Positions 35,760 to 45,783 of a stretch of DNA of 64,000 nucleotides are shown here, one piece after another. The stretch comes from Buxus sempervirens (taxonomy: Eukaryota; Streptophyta; Magnoliopsida; Buxales; Buxaceae). The stretch lies in assembly GCA_947561395.2 (NCBI GenBank), contig OX387193.1:35972255-36036254 (forward strand), written 5' to 3'. Each line of letters begins with the position of its first letter. Positions within the stretch are counted from its first letter, which is position 1. The position numbers and the translations under genes were made by a program. The notes under the pieces are model-generated. The model saw only the letters and a list, made by a program, of their open reading frames with translations, did not search any database and had not been told where the DNA came from.

Positions 35760-37814
35760 TTATTCATGCGAAGCCCGCGAGTGGGCCACCATCTGCTCCC
35801 TCAACTTGTTTTCTGGATCTAGTAGAAGGCCCGCCAACAACTTCCTCCGAAATTGAGAGATATTCGCCTGTTGCATTAAACTTTATCATTATAGCAAAAG
35901 AATTCTAGAGCACGAACCTAATGCATATATTTATTTATATACTTGCCTGTGCAAATTGCGAGACCAATGTATGCCCATCCCAATACTCCATAAATTTAAG
36001 AAGGAACACACCGCAATCAATGCTATATCACACAATGCAAAACAGAGGTTAGAGATATAACAGCTTATTGAAACACAATCTTAAACGAATCACTTACGTG
36101 TTATCTTGCTTAGGCATTTTTGGGTAGTGGACGGGCCACCAGGCAATTCCATTTGAATATCCAGCAACATATGTAGAAAATAATTTACCCAAAAATTTCA
36201 TCTGCATACATGAACTACGTACTCACTAAGTGCATGGAAGGAAATTCAAAATTATAGAGTTCCATATGCATATAGAACCAGTAAATCTCCACTTGTTTTG
36301 TTATTTGGAGCAACATAAACTAATGCTAACTACTTGTAAAGTGCAATGATAGTTATTTCGCACCAGACTTTTGATGATTCCCTTATATTGTTGCCCTCGC
36401 CAATGTCCTTGCGAATCCAACACCTCGATCCTCGTGTCATTGTGATTGAGCACAACAAGGAACCAGTGGTTCCTGTGACAGACAGGGACGAAAAGCTACA
36501 AGGCAATCATAGCATGAAAAAAAATACAATGGTTTCCATTAATAATACTGTTATGAAAAACCCTTCAAGTAGACAAGATAGCAAAGAACCATAGAAAATG
36601 CAAACTTACGCACCAACTTGCATTCACTTAGCAACCCGCCAGTTTGACCGATAGTAAAGAATTTTTGGAATGCAGCCTTATGGGTTATTGTACCGCTTAT
36701 TATTGCTTCCTAAAATTTTTAATAACATCATTACTCCACAGGAGCAAGAACAATATACAAGTTCAAAGCTAGGGCAATATACTTACACTGGCATAGGGGG
36801 GGCAATATTGCTTGCGAACCGTCGAAGAATGATGTAACTGATGCCTCATTAGGCAAACACCATGGGCAACCATGACCTAATTTCCATAGAGCACGCAATT
36901 CTGTTATCTTACCATATATGGATATAAATATTATATTGTAATTAAAAGTTACAACGTAGTGCTTCCCACATACTGAGCTCCCAATCATGTGTTTGGCCAT
37001 CAAGCAGCAAATCTCACCCATCATCACATGAGTGGTGTCGAGATCGACAACAGTCGTGCTATACAAAAAAAGGAAGTCATTTAACTTAGTGCGGGGAACG
37101 CACAACGTAAATATGACAACCATACAGGAATTCTTATGTTTATGTAACTATGGACCCCACATACGCATACATGTTGACAATGAATGGTTAAATATGACTA
37201 TAATAAGTATAAATCGTGCTAACGAAGTACTTACCCTTTGTCGCGGCTAAGATAAACCAATTCGCAGAGACGCTTTTCGTCATCCCCGAGTGAAGGGAAT
37301 TTGTAAACCATTACATAAGGAGACGAAAGCTTTCTTGCTGTCTACTTTACTCGTCTTTTCCTGATTGCAATTGGGACCGGGGCGCAACTGGGGGGTTCCT
37401 CAGAAGGCACAGCCACATCTGGTGGCACATCCCCGCCTGCGTCCTCATAGGTGGTAGGATCCTCGGTCGGTGCGCCACCCCGGTCCGAAGATGTATGAGT
37501 GGGTGGCGGCACACCAACTCCTACATCACCAGAGGACGTAGGCTCCTCTCTCGGACCTCCCTGTGCATGGAGACGTCTCTTGCTGTATGCATCGAGAGAG
37601 GTACAGCAGCGCTGCATCTCAGTGGCAGCCGATACCATCCTCAGCATCTGGACCCGCAGGCCCTGCATCAACAGCAGCAATGAAAGATTATAAAGTGAAA
37701 CAATTACAACTTCAGCACAATGTCATTATAGCAACTTTTTACCTCATACACATGAGACAGCAATCTGCCTCTATCCCTCCGACCGTAGCGTGTATCATTG
37801 CCACCGTCAGCCAT
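35760..37814 (-). pseudogene. Ulp1/SENP-like cysteine protease (C48), nearly complete
   Basis: A nine-exon minus-strand model with matching phases: 37814-37743, 37662-37235, 37058-36974, 36900-36787, 36709-36614, 36495-36334, 36201-36098, 36022-35947 and 35867-35760 (about 414 codons). The N-terminus reads MADGGNDTRYGRRDRGRLLS, followed by a Pro/Ser/Glu-rich linker. The C-terminal half shows the peptidase core: catalytic His in RNHWFLVVLN, Asp in IEVLDSQ, oxyanion Gln in MPKQDN and nucleophile Cys in DCGVFLLKFMEYW. The family removes SUMO or related modifiers, and plant MULEs of the Kaonashi type carry such domains. Intron 8 appears to use a GC donor (CAG|GCAAGT). Two in-frame TAGs (37344-37342 and 36879-36877) break the frame outside the catalytic motifs. 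The assignment is strong. Exon 4 (36900-36787) is the least certain. Confidence 0.85.
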
Positions 37815-38154
37815 AGCAATCAATTTTATTTGCACATGTATTCAATTTCATATGCATCGAATAAACCCAGAATACTGGACTAAATTTCCTTGTATGACTA
37901 CTTGAGCAATGCACGAAGCAAACCATAAGGCGTTCACAACCGCGCCAAAAAAAATCCGAACTAATGATAACAACGAAAACTGCTTAATCTGCTACTCAGT
38001 ACAACACACTGGTAAATATGGGATTTTACTAGTACGACGATTATATACAATCATAATGTTGTTATTTCCCACAAAATAATCATCGCAGTATTATAATAGG
38101 AATAAACAAAGTTCATTGCATACCAAGACATATACTAAGATTGCTAAAAATAAT

Positions 38155-38560
38155 CTAAACTCCCTTTGAACATAAGTCAGAATCTGCGTCTTCAGGTTCA
38201 GATGCTTCAACCACCTTACGTCCTTGTGTTGGAGGCGATTCAAAGTCTAAGTAGTCGGAATCTTGTTCCAAAACAGACCTACTTTCATTAAATATATCCG
38301 ACTGCGATTGGAAAATGGTATCATCATAAATATCTCGTACCTTACGTGAACACTCTTCAATGTCCTCACCCTTGCCTTTAGCATTTCTAAACATTTCCGA
38401 TGCCCTTTGCCTTCTTAAACGGCTTAACATGTGCCGAGTTTCTCTTTTTATTAATTTCAATGCACGTTCAACTGCGTCATTGTTAATATGCTCAATATCC
38501 AAGGACCTTCGTCTTGGAATTGTTATTTCACGATAACGGAGCCTGCTTGGTAGTAGTTTA
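38155..38560 (-). CDS. Acidic/basic hypothetical ORF in the MULE
   Basis: A minus-strand frame is open from about 38560 to the stop at 38155. A basic segment (KLIKRETRHMLSRLRRQRASEMFR) is followed by an acidic, Ser-rich tail (EQDSDYLDFESPP, EPEDADSD). No ATG begins the conserved part, so it may be an exon of a larger gene. I do not recognise the family. It lies 340 bp upstream of the Ulp1-like gene on the same strand and could be its lost 5' exon, but no splice link was found. Confidence 0.3.
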
Positions 38561-39990
38561 GCATGATGATAGTGTTGGGTCCACTGCTTTCGAAGATGGG
38601 AAGAGATCCCTTGTTATGTGGATACATCGCGCAGACTACAGCAACATCAAGTAGAGCAAATCCCACGACTAGCCATACTCTATAAGAATTTAACATGTAT
38701 TTCTTCCATGTTAGTGGGAGATAGAAGCATGCTTTCTGTCCTCTAAACAAATCACAACAATCTATGAACATGATAGTCTCAATGGAGTTGGAATACCAAC
38801 AACGTAGGAGCATTACACAAATTTTCAGAACCCCAAAACCATCTTTCTGTCTTCTATGTCTCCAAATTAGATAAATTAGGAATTGATTTGTTTGACACTC
38901 CCAACAGTGGAACCACCTTTGAGGAAGGATTAGGTGGAGATAAAATGACAAATTGGTCTGAAGTTGTTATCTTTCTTTGGAAACAGCCTAGTTAACAGAC
39001 CAAATATTCAAAGCTTGCAAAGCTCATTCTAAATGGCCGAACAGAAGCTATCTTTTTGGATCCATTATGCAGTCTTCCACATCACCTACAAGAACAATCA
39101 GTCCTATGGTCACAGGCAACACTTACTTTATAGTAAAACTTCTTTCTCTTGCACTCAGCCCTTAATTATGGTCTCTAACTCCAACTATATCTAGTTAGAC
39201 TTCTACCTGTAAAACTAAAGTTACATTACAAAAAAAATTTTAAATAGGATTTAAAGAAATTTATCTTCAAAAAGAAAATAATTATCTAGCCAAATAGGTT
39301 GTCGATATGCACCATACTAAGAAATATTAGGCAAATTTCAATATCATTGTTAAAGCATGTTATCACCATGTTTTTTTACCATTATCTACTTTTTTACAAT
39401 TCAATTTCAATACAGATTTTTTTTTTTTTTGGATAGGTAATGAGAGTTGTATATATATATATATATATGAAGAAAAAGTATATGATCTATCTAGAACCCA
39501 CAAGAAGGGGGCATTTCAATGCATTTTCATACCTACCATCTCAATAAGCTTTGCCTTGAGAATCACAAAACTAAAAGGCAAAAGAGGTCACAGATCAAAG
39601 AAGTTGGTCACTATGAATTTTTAATAGAAGATGATAATAGTATAAGGCAAAGAAGTTGGTCACGATGAAATTTTAATAGCAGATGATAATAGTATGGCCT
39701 GACTGAAGTTTTACCTTATTTGCACAATTTCTTATGTTTTTAACTTTCAAATTTTAATTTATATGAGATAAGAAGAAATTCTAAATCTCTTATCTTATTG
39801 TGTGATCTTCTATTTTTTGAAAGATCTTGGATTTTCTAGACAAAAAACTCCCCTTCATCTTTGAGATGAGATTCATTGAGAACAGTAGATCCTGCTGTCA
39901 AGTTATACATGACAATCGTTAGCAAATGATATACAACAGCTTCAATTAGAGAACTTATGTGCTTAGCAAATCATTCTCTTCTAGGACCTA
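38561..39990. other. MULE internal stretch with microsatellite, no gene
   Basis: No supported gene. It holds poly-T at 39418-39430, a (TA)n run at 39452-39468, and a short direct repeat AAAGAAGTTGGTCAC-ATGAA near 39597 and 39648. Confidence 0.4.
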
Positions 39991-40743
39991 GTATTGTTGT
40001 ATACGTTAATTCTCAAAGAATCCGAAAAAAAATCGAATTCTGTGAAGCCTCAAAAATCGAACATAAAAAAGATTTAAAGAAAAAGAATACAATGAAGATA
40101 ACAAGTGATTATCAGAAACCAAGTAGAAGAAAAAGCAATGGCCGATTGCAAAAAACCTACAAGAAAAAGCAATGGCCGATTGCCAAAAATTGGAGTGAGT
40201 TCATCTCCAATTTTTACATAATTGAATATGGATTTCATTTTCTTAAATCCAATCAAATCTTTTTCAAATATGAGTTTTGGTTGAAAATTTTTGGTCCAAA
40301 TATGGATGTAGGTGGATCAGCAATTGATTTGTCCCATTAGCAGCAATATCTTGTTTCCCTCTCTGTTTCTTCTTATTTTGGTGTCTTTGTAGTAATATTA
40401 CTTTTCCATCTTTTAGGGTCTTGTAAATTTTCTAGTGAATGAGAATGGGTTCAACAGTGACCGAGTCTCAAAGGTATCTCCTTCAGTCATCTTATGCAAG
40501 TTTAAGTACAATGTCCCTTTTTTTTTCATTGTTGTCCCAAATCATGCTATTCCATTGATTTACATTGATAGTTTCTTAATAGGCCATAAAAAAAATCAAA
40601 GCAGCCAAGAACAAGTCAACCCAGGGGCGGTAAATTGTTTCTAAAAACTGCAAGTGCACAAGACATTATTTTTCTGAAGGCTCTATGAGTCCAGTGATTC
40701 CATGTTCATATTATGCAGATTAGAATCTTTCTTTAAGCCAGTC

Positions 40744-41015
40744 ATGAGCACATCTACACCACTTAAACGAAAGGTTAGTGCTTCCACTTATCAATCTAAC
40801 AATCTTTGATATATTTCTAAACTTATTGCTTGAAGGTTCTTGTAATGTGCTTGGGTGCTGATTCAAAATAGTATGTTATTTTCTATTATTTCTAACTTTT
40901 CCTTTTCCTATTTTTGTATGATAGGAAACACCGGAGAAGACTGTGAAGGAAATCACCAAAAAATCTAAAGGTGGTGGTGGAAAGAAGAAAAAGTAGTTGT
41001 AGAATTGTAAATAAA
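40744..41015 (+). pseudogene. Captured lysine-rich gene 3' end
   Basis: Two short exons join in frame. 40744-40773 (MSTSTPLKRK, donor AAAG|GTTAGT) and 40925-40995 (acceptor ATAG, then ETPEKTVKEITKKSKGGGG, four Lys and TAG) are followed by an AATAAA signal at 41010-41015. This has the look of a host gene's last exons and 3' UTR captured by the MULE. The parent gene is not recognised. The proposed ATG may be internal. Confidence 0.4.
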
Positions 41016-42002
41016 GCCTGTCAAATTCTCATAAGGTTGGAGTGTTTAAATGCATGGCTCATCATATTCTAATGTGAGTGGTTTATCATTTTAATGCCTA
41101 TCCTGCATACAGTTCTTATAACTTGGCAAGATATACATTGCTATGTGTCTATGTTGTGCATAATACTATACAAGTTTCCATCATTTGATCCCTAGATAAA
41201 AAAGAGCCCTAGAAAATAAATCAAGTAGAAGCAACAGGAAAAAAATCGAGAGAGCAACAGAAATACCGGGGAAAGGGGCAGTCGGTGGTCGGCGGCGTCT
41301 GCTTCAGATGGGGGGTTGCTGGAGAGTTCGTGAAGGTAGGTTCTTTCCACTTGTCAAAAACAGGTGTGGGCGACGGGCAAACAATCAGAAATCGAACATA
41401 AAAAATATTCAATGGAAAAGAATACAACGAAGATAAACAAGTGTGGGCGACGAGACGGGCAAACAATGAGAAAAATAGAACAAGTGATTATCAGAAACCA
41501 ACTAGAAGAAAAGGGAATGGCCGATTGCCAAAAACCTACAAGTTTCCATCATTCGATCCCTAAATAAAAAAAAAAGCCCTAGAAAAGAAATCAAGTAGAA
41601 GCAAAAGAAAAAAAATCGAGCAAGCATCAAAAATACCGGGGAAAGGGGCGGTCAGTGGTCGGCGGCGTCTGCTTCAGATGGGGTCGCCGGAGAGTTCGTG
41701 CAGGTAGGTGCTTTCCACTTGCTAAAAAGTGACGAGGTTGCTGAACAGAATGGGGGAGACGGCTTCGAATGCGATAGCCCGCGACTTCTCTCACAACGGG
41801 GAGAACAAACCGATGAAGAAAAGTGGTCACCGGAGAGCCTATTAACGGCACACGAAAACAGCCAAAGCAATGAAGGTCGCCAGAGAGAGTGGTCGCCGGA
41901 GAGGGTCACCGGAGGTTCCAAAGAACGGCCTCAAGTTCTGGGCCCGAAGAAAAGTGGGTGAAAGCGAGAGGTGAGAGAGGGGTTTTTGGGTTGATGACGT
42001 GT

Positions 42003-42040
42003 GGGGGGGGTGGGGGGGGGGGGGGGGGGGGGTGGTGGTG
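42003..42040. repeat. Long G run in the right MULE arm
   Basis: Almost uninterrupted guanines broken by single T residues, ending in GGTGGTGGTG. The left arm at the corresponding place has only a short CCCCCCC run. The length may be uncertain in the assembly. Confidence 0.9.
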
Positions 42041-42175
42041 TTTTGGGTCGACCGATGACTTGGCCCCCCCATTTTGCAAATAAGCTTTAAAAGTATTTTC
42101 AATCTGCCATTAAGTATTTTGGTTGCCTGTTTTTGGCAATAGCCGGGAAAAGTTACCCCATTCCATAATTTTCCC

Positions 42176-42184
42176 CAAAAGAAA
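42176..42184. repeat. 9-bp target site duplication, right copy
   Basis: CAAAAGAAA, identical to 15980-15988. It lies downstream of the SKS gene, so the MULE inserted into its 3' flank. Confidence 0.9.
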
Positions 42185-42418
42185 AAGGCAAAAGAAATTA
42201 ATTAATTAGTTAGAACAAGTATAAAATAGGACAGCGGGAGAGTGCGGTAGAATTAAGCATATGATATTTCGTAAAACGTTTGTCATTCTTTGTTCATAAC
42301 TCTTTTCTTCAACAGATGTTCTATTCTAATTGATGCTCGATTCCTTCCCTTCGTTCTCAAAACTTGTGAATCTTTCTCATTATTGCGTGGAGATGGGACA
42401 TAGATGTAGATTTAGAGT

Positions 42419-44267
42419 TTAAACAGTGTAAGGTGGAGGCATGGGTAAGCCCTTGACAACGCCACACAACCCAAAATTGTCCGGAATGTTATATTCGTCC
42501 CTGAGGGAGCGGGCAGGAGAGGTCACACTGATGTAGAGTTGCTGCCCAAGGTATCGCTTATCCCAAATCTCGGACCTCAGGTTCCACATGCCGGCGTTGT
42601 CAAATGTCAGCATGATGGCTGCCCAAGATTTTGGGTATACTTGGACAGTGTGCCTGCTCACGGCGTCCAGCAGATTGTAGTTCTTTCTCCGTTCTGGTGT
42701 CCACCGCCCGGGCTCAACCCTGCCAGATTAAAAGACCTTTCTATTTAGTTATCCCATTTAAGTTTCCATTTCGTAAGAATATATAACAAAGAGGAGATGA
42801 TATATACTTACGCCACAGCGAAGAAAGAATATCCATCCAAGTGCCATGACTGGATGCTCTTTTCGTTGTTCTCAAAGATGATCTCGACAAAGTTACGGAA
42901 TGTGGTATTGAGAACTACCGGTGCGACGGTGATCTTCTGGCTCCCATTTGCTGCTGGCTCATCGCTGATTGTGTCGTACTTGAAAACTTTGTCAGCAACT
43001 CCAAAATACTCGGCAAGTTTTAGTGGGGTCGTCGGGTCGACGTGTGAGGCCCCGTTGATGGCATAACGGAGCTTACCATCCACCTTCCCAGCAGAGTTAA
43101 CAATCTTAATAGTCCGGGTGATGTTGATCTGTCCGTAATGGTAGGAGCCTTGTGGGTTGGGTCGGGCAGCACTGGCCGTGAGGTTCCATCGGAAGGAGCG
43201 GAATTGGTTAAGCGACCAAGCCCAGCCGACGGGTGCCTGGGGAAGCACAGGTGAGGCGGGGCCTTTGCCGTTGGTGTAGCGGATGATGGCCGTCGTGGTG
43301 ATGACGTTCTTTGTAAACCTGGTCGAGGCCACCATGTAGTAGTCCTTGGGGACCTGGTTAGCGGTCACCAGCACTGAGTAGCACTGCCCCACGTGTACGT
43401 CAAGTGATTCGTAAACGTTTTGGACTGTGTGGGACCCTTCCATCTCAACTAGCTTCATGGGGTGGCCTTGGATCCTGAAGTTGAGAGAGGTCTTCATCCC
43501 TACGTTGCAGATCCTGTACCTGTATGTCTTACCGCGCTTCATGGTGAAGAGTGGCTTATCCTTGTCCTTTCCCTTTCCGGACTTGCCGTTAATGAGGACG
43601 CCTTCAGGTCTTCCAATAGTCCGTCCAGTGTCTAGAAGCCTCTTGAGGCCGGCGTGGCCCTTTGTGTACCAGTCACCAATGAGAACGGTATAATCGTCCT
43701 CTGGATCGGCAAATGGAACGGGAATGAGCAGACGACTATTCACGCGGAGGCCTCCGAAGCCACCAACGGCTTTATGCATCGCAGTGCTTGGGAAATAGTA
43801 GTAGCTCCCAATTTGGTCCTTCACCTGGAAGTGGTAAGTGTAGTTCTTACCAGGAGGGATGGGACAGTTGGTCCCAGGCATTCCGTCTTGCCACGAGTTC
43901 TTCCTTTGTTGGATGCCGTTCCTGTTTCATGATCGTATATATGTAAGCCACCAATTAAAGAAAAAATATATATATAACGTCAAATTAATTATATCTATAT
44001 ATATATGTTTACCTACCATGACAAGAGGAAGGGCTCATCGAGGTTATTGAAGACATTAACGACCACGTTGTTGTTGGTCGTAGAATTTATGTTAGGTCCT
44101 GGAAACTGGCCGTTGATAAGAATGCCTTGTTGAGGGATGCCAAGAGGAGAGATAGTGCCGTAGGTCACGTTCCAGGTGAAGTAAATATAAGGGTCTTCAG
44201 CTTGGACAACCACCACAGTTGTCGAGATGCACAACAACAGCACGAGCAGCAACGTAACCTGGGCCAT
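42419..44267 (-). CDS. SKU5-similar (SKS) multicopper-oxidase-like protein
   Basis: Three exons, 44267-44017, 43921-42812 and 42719-42419, join with GT-AG introns in phase to give about 553 residues, the usual SKS length. Residues 1-23 form a signal peptide (VTLLLVLLLCISTTVVVVQA), and the mature chain starts EDPYIYFTWNVTYG. Three cupredoxin-like domains follow: INGQFPGPNINS and PFLLSWNGIQQRKNSWQDG, then GTNCPIPPGKNYTYHFQVKDQIGSYYYFPS, and later WHLDGYSFFAVAVEPG and DNAGMWNLRSE. At the four copper-ligand sites, SWNG replaces HWHG, YYFPS replaces the HSH site, QSWHLDG replaces HPFHLHGH, and WNLRSE replaces HCH. It should therefore lack oxidase activity and act extracellularly at the cell wall, as inferred for pollen SKS/Bp10-like and SKU5 relatives. 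Several N-glycosylation sites are visible and there is no clear GPI signal. It is the only intact host gene in the window. Confidence 0.95.
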
Positions 44268-44315
44268 ACCTCTCCCTCTGCAATGCTTTTCTTTTTCTTC
44301 CTCTTCTTACGTTAG

Positions 44316-44326
44316 ATATATATAGA
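44316..44326 (-). promoter_or_regulatory. TATA box of the SKS gene
   Basis: CTATATATATC on the minus strand lies about 50-60 bp upstream of the ATG (44267), predicting a short leader of roughly 20-30 nt. Confidence 0.6.
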
Positions 44327-44329
44327 GTA

Positions 44330-44829
44330 CAATGGCCAACTCCTCCGAGAACAAAGAAGATTGATTCTATATATTCTCTCTACGTACTGCAAATTTAGCG
44401 AGAGGCCATATCTGTGGACAAAGAAGAAAAGAAAAAATATGTCTGGCTCAGCGAGCCTTTATTGTTCTCCCCGTATTTTGTGAAGCTTCTCCTCCGGTCC
44501 CATCCCCCTTTTCTTTTATACAAGAAGCGTGGTAAGAGAGTGAAAATCTCTCCGTTCAATTTTCTTATGACCCATTCAAACCTGACAAATCTCTCCGGTC
44601 ATTCTCCAACCACGTGGATTTCAGTTATATATTTATTTCTGGAAAACAAGAAATTTTGGAGTCGGCGCTGGGGACTCACGAACTCACGATCCTGCGAGAC
44701 ACTTGGCTTCAATCACGACAGCGTTTCCTCTGTAAAACCGACCCATGGGTTGCCCCGTTTCAACTTTCAATAGCTCCGACATCTTCTCCCCTCCCTTTTT
44801 GTTGCATTCACAGTATCATGACAAGTGTC
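44330..44829. promoter_or_regulatory. Upstream region of the SKS gene
   Basis: About 500 bp between the SKS TATA box and the copia LTR. The ORF at 44414-44773 (119 aa) runs through this region without recognisable motifs and is not called. Any distal promoter elements were separated from the gene's deeper flank by the copia insertion. Confidence 0.4.
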
Positions 44830-45297
44830 TGATAAAATTTGATGCATTTTTAGAAGGATCTAAAAGATTATAGAAGATTATAAAATATTCTAGAAAGTTC
44901 TATAAGCATCTTGATAGTATTAGAGAGAAGCCTAGAAAGATTAGTTTTAGAATATTCTACACATATAACATGTGGTACAATCATGTAAATGATCTAGATA
45001 AATCATAAGATATTTTGCTAGATTTATTTAGAAAGAAGATTCTAGAAGAAATTAAGGAGGTGGAACTCATGTATAAATACCTCAAAGGGGCCTTATATAT
45101 AATGAAGCCAAAGAGTTAACACATTCTAGTTGGAGAGCAAGTGCTCTAATAAAAAGCCTTTTAACAAAAGGGTTCTCTATTACTTTCACTTTCTCTTTCT
45201 AACCATTCTACTACCTTTTCATCCCATCTATCCTACAACCTTAAAATCACCTTCTAACCCACCATTCCTCTTGCATACCCACCTCCATTTTCCAACA
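44830..45297 (+). mobile_element. Ty1/copia 5' LTR
   Basis: The LTR runs approximately from TGATAAAATTTG to CCAACA, followed two bases later by the initiator-tRNA primer-binding site. It contains a TATA box (TATAAATA, 45072-45079) and AGAAAGATT/TCTAGAA-rich U3 sequence. The left boundary is approximate (44826-44830) because the matching 3' LTR is outside the window. Confidence 0.65.
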
Positions 45298-45299
45298 AG

Positions 45300-45312
45300 T
45301 GGTATCAAAGCT
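45300..45312 (+). other. Primer-binding site for initiator Met tRNA
   Basis: TGGTATCAAAGCT follows the LTR end, matching the usual plant copia site TGGTATCAGAGC with one change. Confidence 0.75.
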
Positions 45313-45453
45313 ACTAGGTCGATTGTAGTTGGGCATTGGGCTCACTAACCTTCGTCAAACCTTCAAGCTAAGACATTTCTTTAACCACGACAACCTTTGG
45401 ATCAAACCAATTTAATGTCCCAATTTTTGGTGGAAGAAAATATTGAAGGGCAC

Positions 45454-45783
45454 TGTAACACCCCAGACCCATACCCAGCAAGATATTGTCCGCTCTGGGC
45501 CCACGGGCCCTCACGGATTTGTTTTCAAGGATAACACGAGAAAACTTCCCAGTGGTCACCCATCCTAGCAGTGCTCCCACCCGAGCATGCTTAACTTTAG
45601 GGTTCCAAGGGGATTTAGTCCCTTGTTGCTCCTTAAAAGGCCTCTTGGTTAGTAGGGGGTCTTAAGACTACTTATAGCATCCCTGAGCGTTGTGGGATCC
45701 CAACCATATGCACATCCTCGCCTGGTAGCTCCCCCAGTGAGATTACCCATTCACCCTCCCACTCAGGCAGCCAGGATGTCACA
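45454..45783 (-). mobile_element. Solo LTR carrying a 5S rRNA-derived sequence (Cassandra-like)
   Basis: Starts TGTAACACCCCAG and ends CCAGGATGTCACA. The target duplication GGCAC is perfect (45449-45453 and 45784-45788), giving 330 bp. On the minus strand at about 45530-45608 it reads AAGTTAAGCATGCTCGGG, GCTAGGATGGGTGACC and CTGGGAAGT. This is the internal promoter and 3' half of plant 5S rRNA (A-box/IE/C-box region). The 5' half of the 5S gene is diverged. Cassandra TRIM elements are known for 5S-containing LTRs. It interrupts the gag-protease part of the copia element. Confidence 0.85.

Larger units (their letters stand above)
15989..42175. mobile_element. Giant Mutator-like element (MULE), about 26.2 kb
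   Basis: Both ends read GGGAAAATTATGG when viewed inward, followed by ATGGGGTAACTTTTCCC, ATTGCCAAAAACAGGCAACC, TTAATGGCA and GCCAAGTCATCGGTCGAC in inverted orientation. The ends are bracketed by the perfect 9-bp duplication CAAAAGAAA. The interior carries a mudrA-like transposase, an HMG-box/mobile-domain gene, a GRF zinc-finger gene, an Ulp1-like protease gene and captured host fragments. A later solo LTR accounts for about 2.95 kb, leaving about 23 kb. This is far larger than typical plant MULEs (a few kb). Several genes carry premature stops, so autonomous activity is unlikely now. An alternative is an older MULE into which further MULE-type segments inserted: the internal minisatellite arrays would fit nested units. 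The 9-bp duplication shows only the outermost unit. Confidence 0.85.
39991..42175. repeat. Right terminal inverted repeat of the MULE, rearranged
   Basis: The inverted match to the left end is complete near the terminus (41700-42175) but disturbed further in. A ~160-bp block is duplicated (41191-41350 and 41552-41720, both with GTCGGCGGCGTCTGCTTCAG). The CGGGCAAACAATSAG block occurs twice near 41380 and 41455. The GATTATCAGAAACCAASTAG/GCCGATTGC block recurs near 40105-40190 and 41490-41530. A foreign gene fragment (40744-41015) sits inside. Confidence 0.75.

Noticed and set aside
44414-44773. 119-codon plus-strand ORF upstream of the SKS gene
   Set aside because: It runs through the SKS promoter region, has no motif, and its ATG and frame have no supporting context.
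45530-45610. Functional 5S rRNA gene
   Set aside because: Only the internal promoter and 3' half match. The 5' half is diverged and the segment is bounded by LTR ends and a target duplication, so it is an element-borne derivative.
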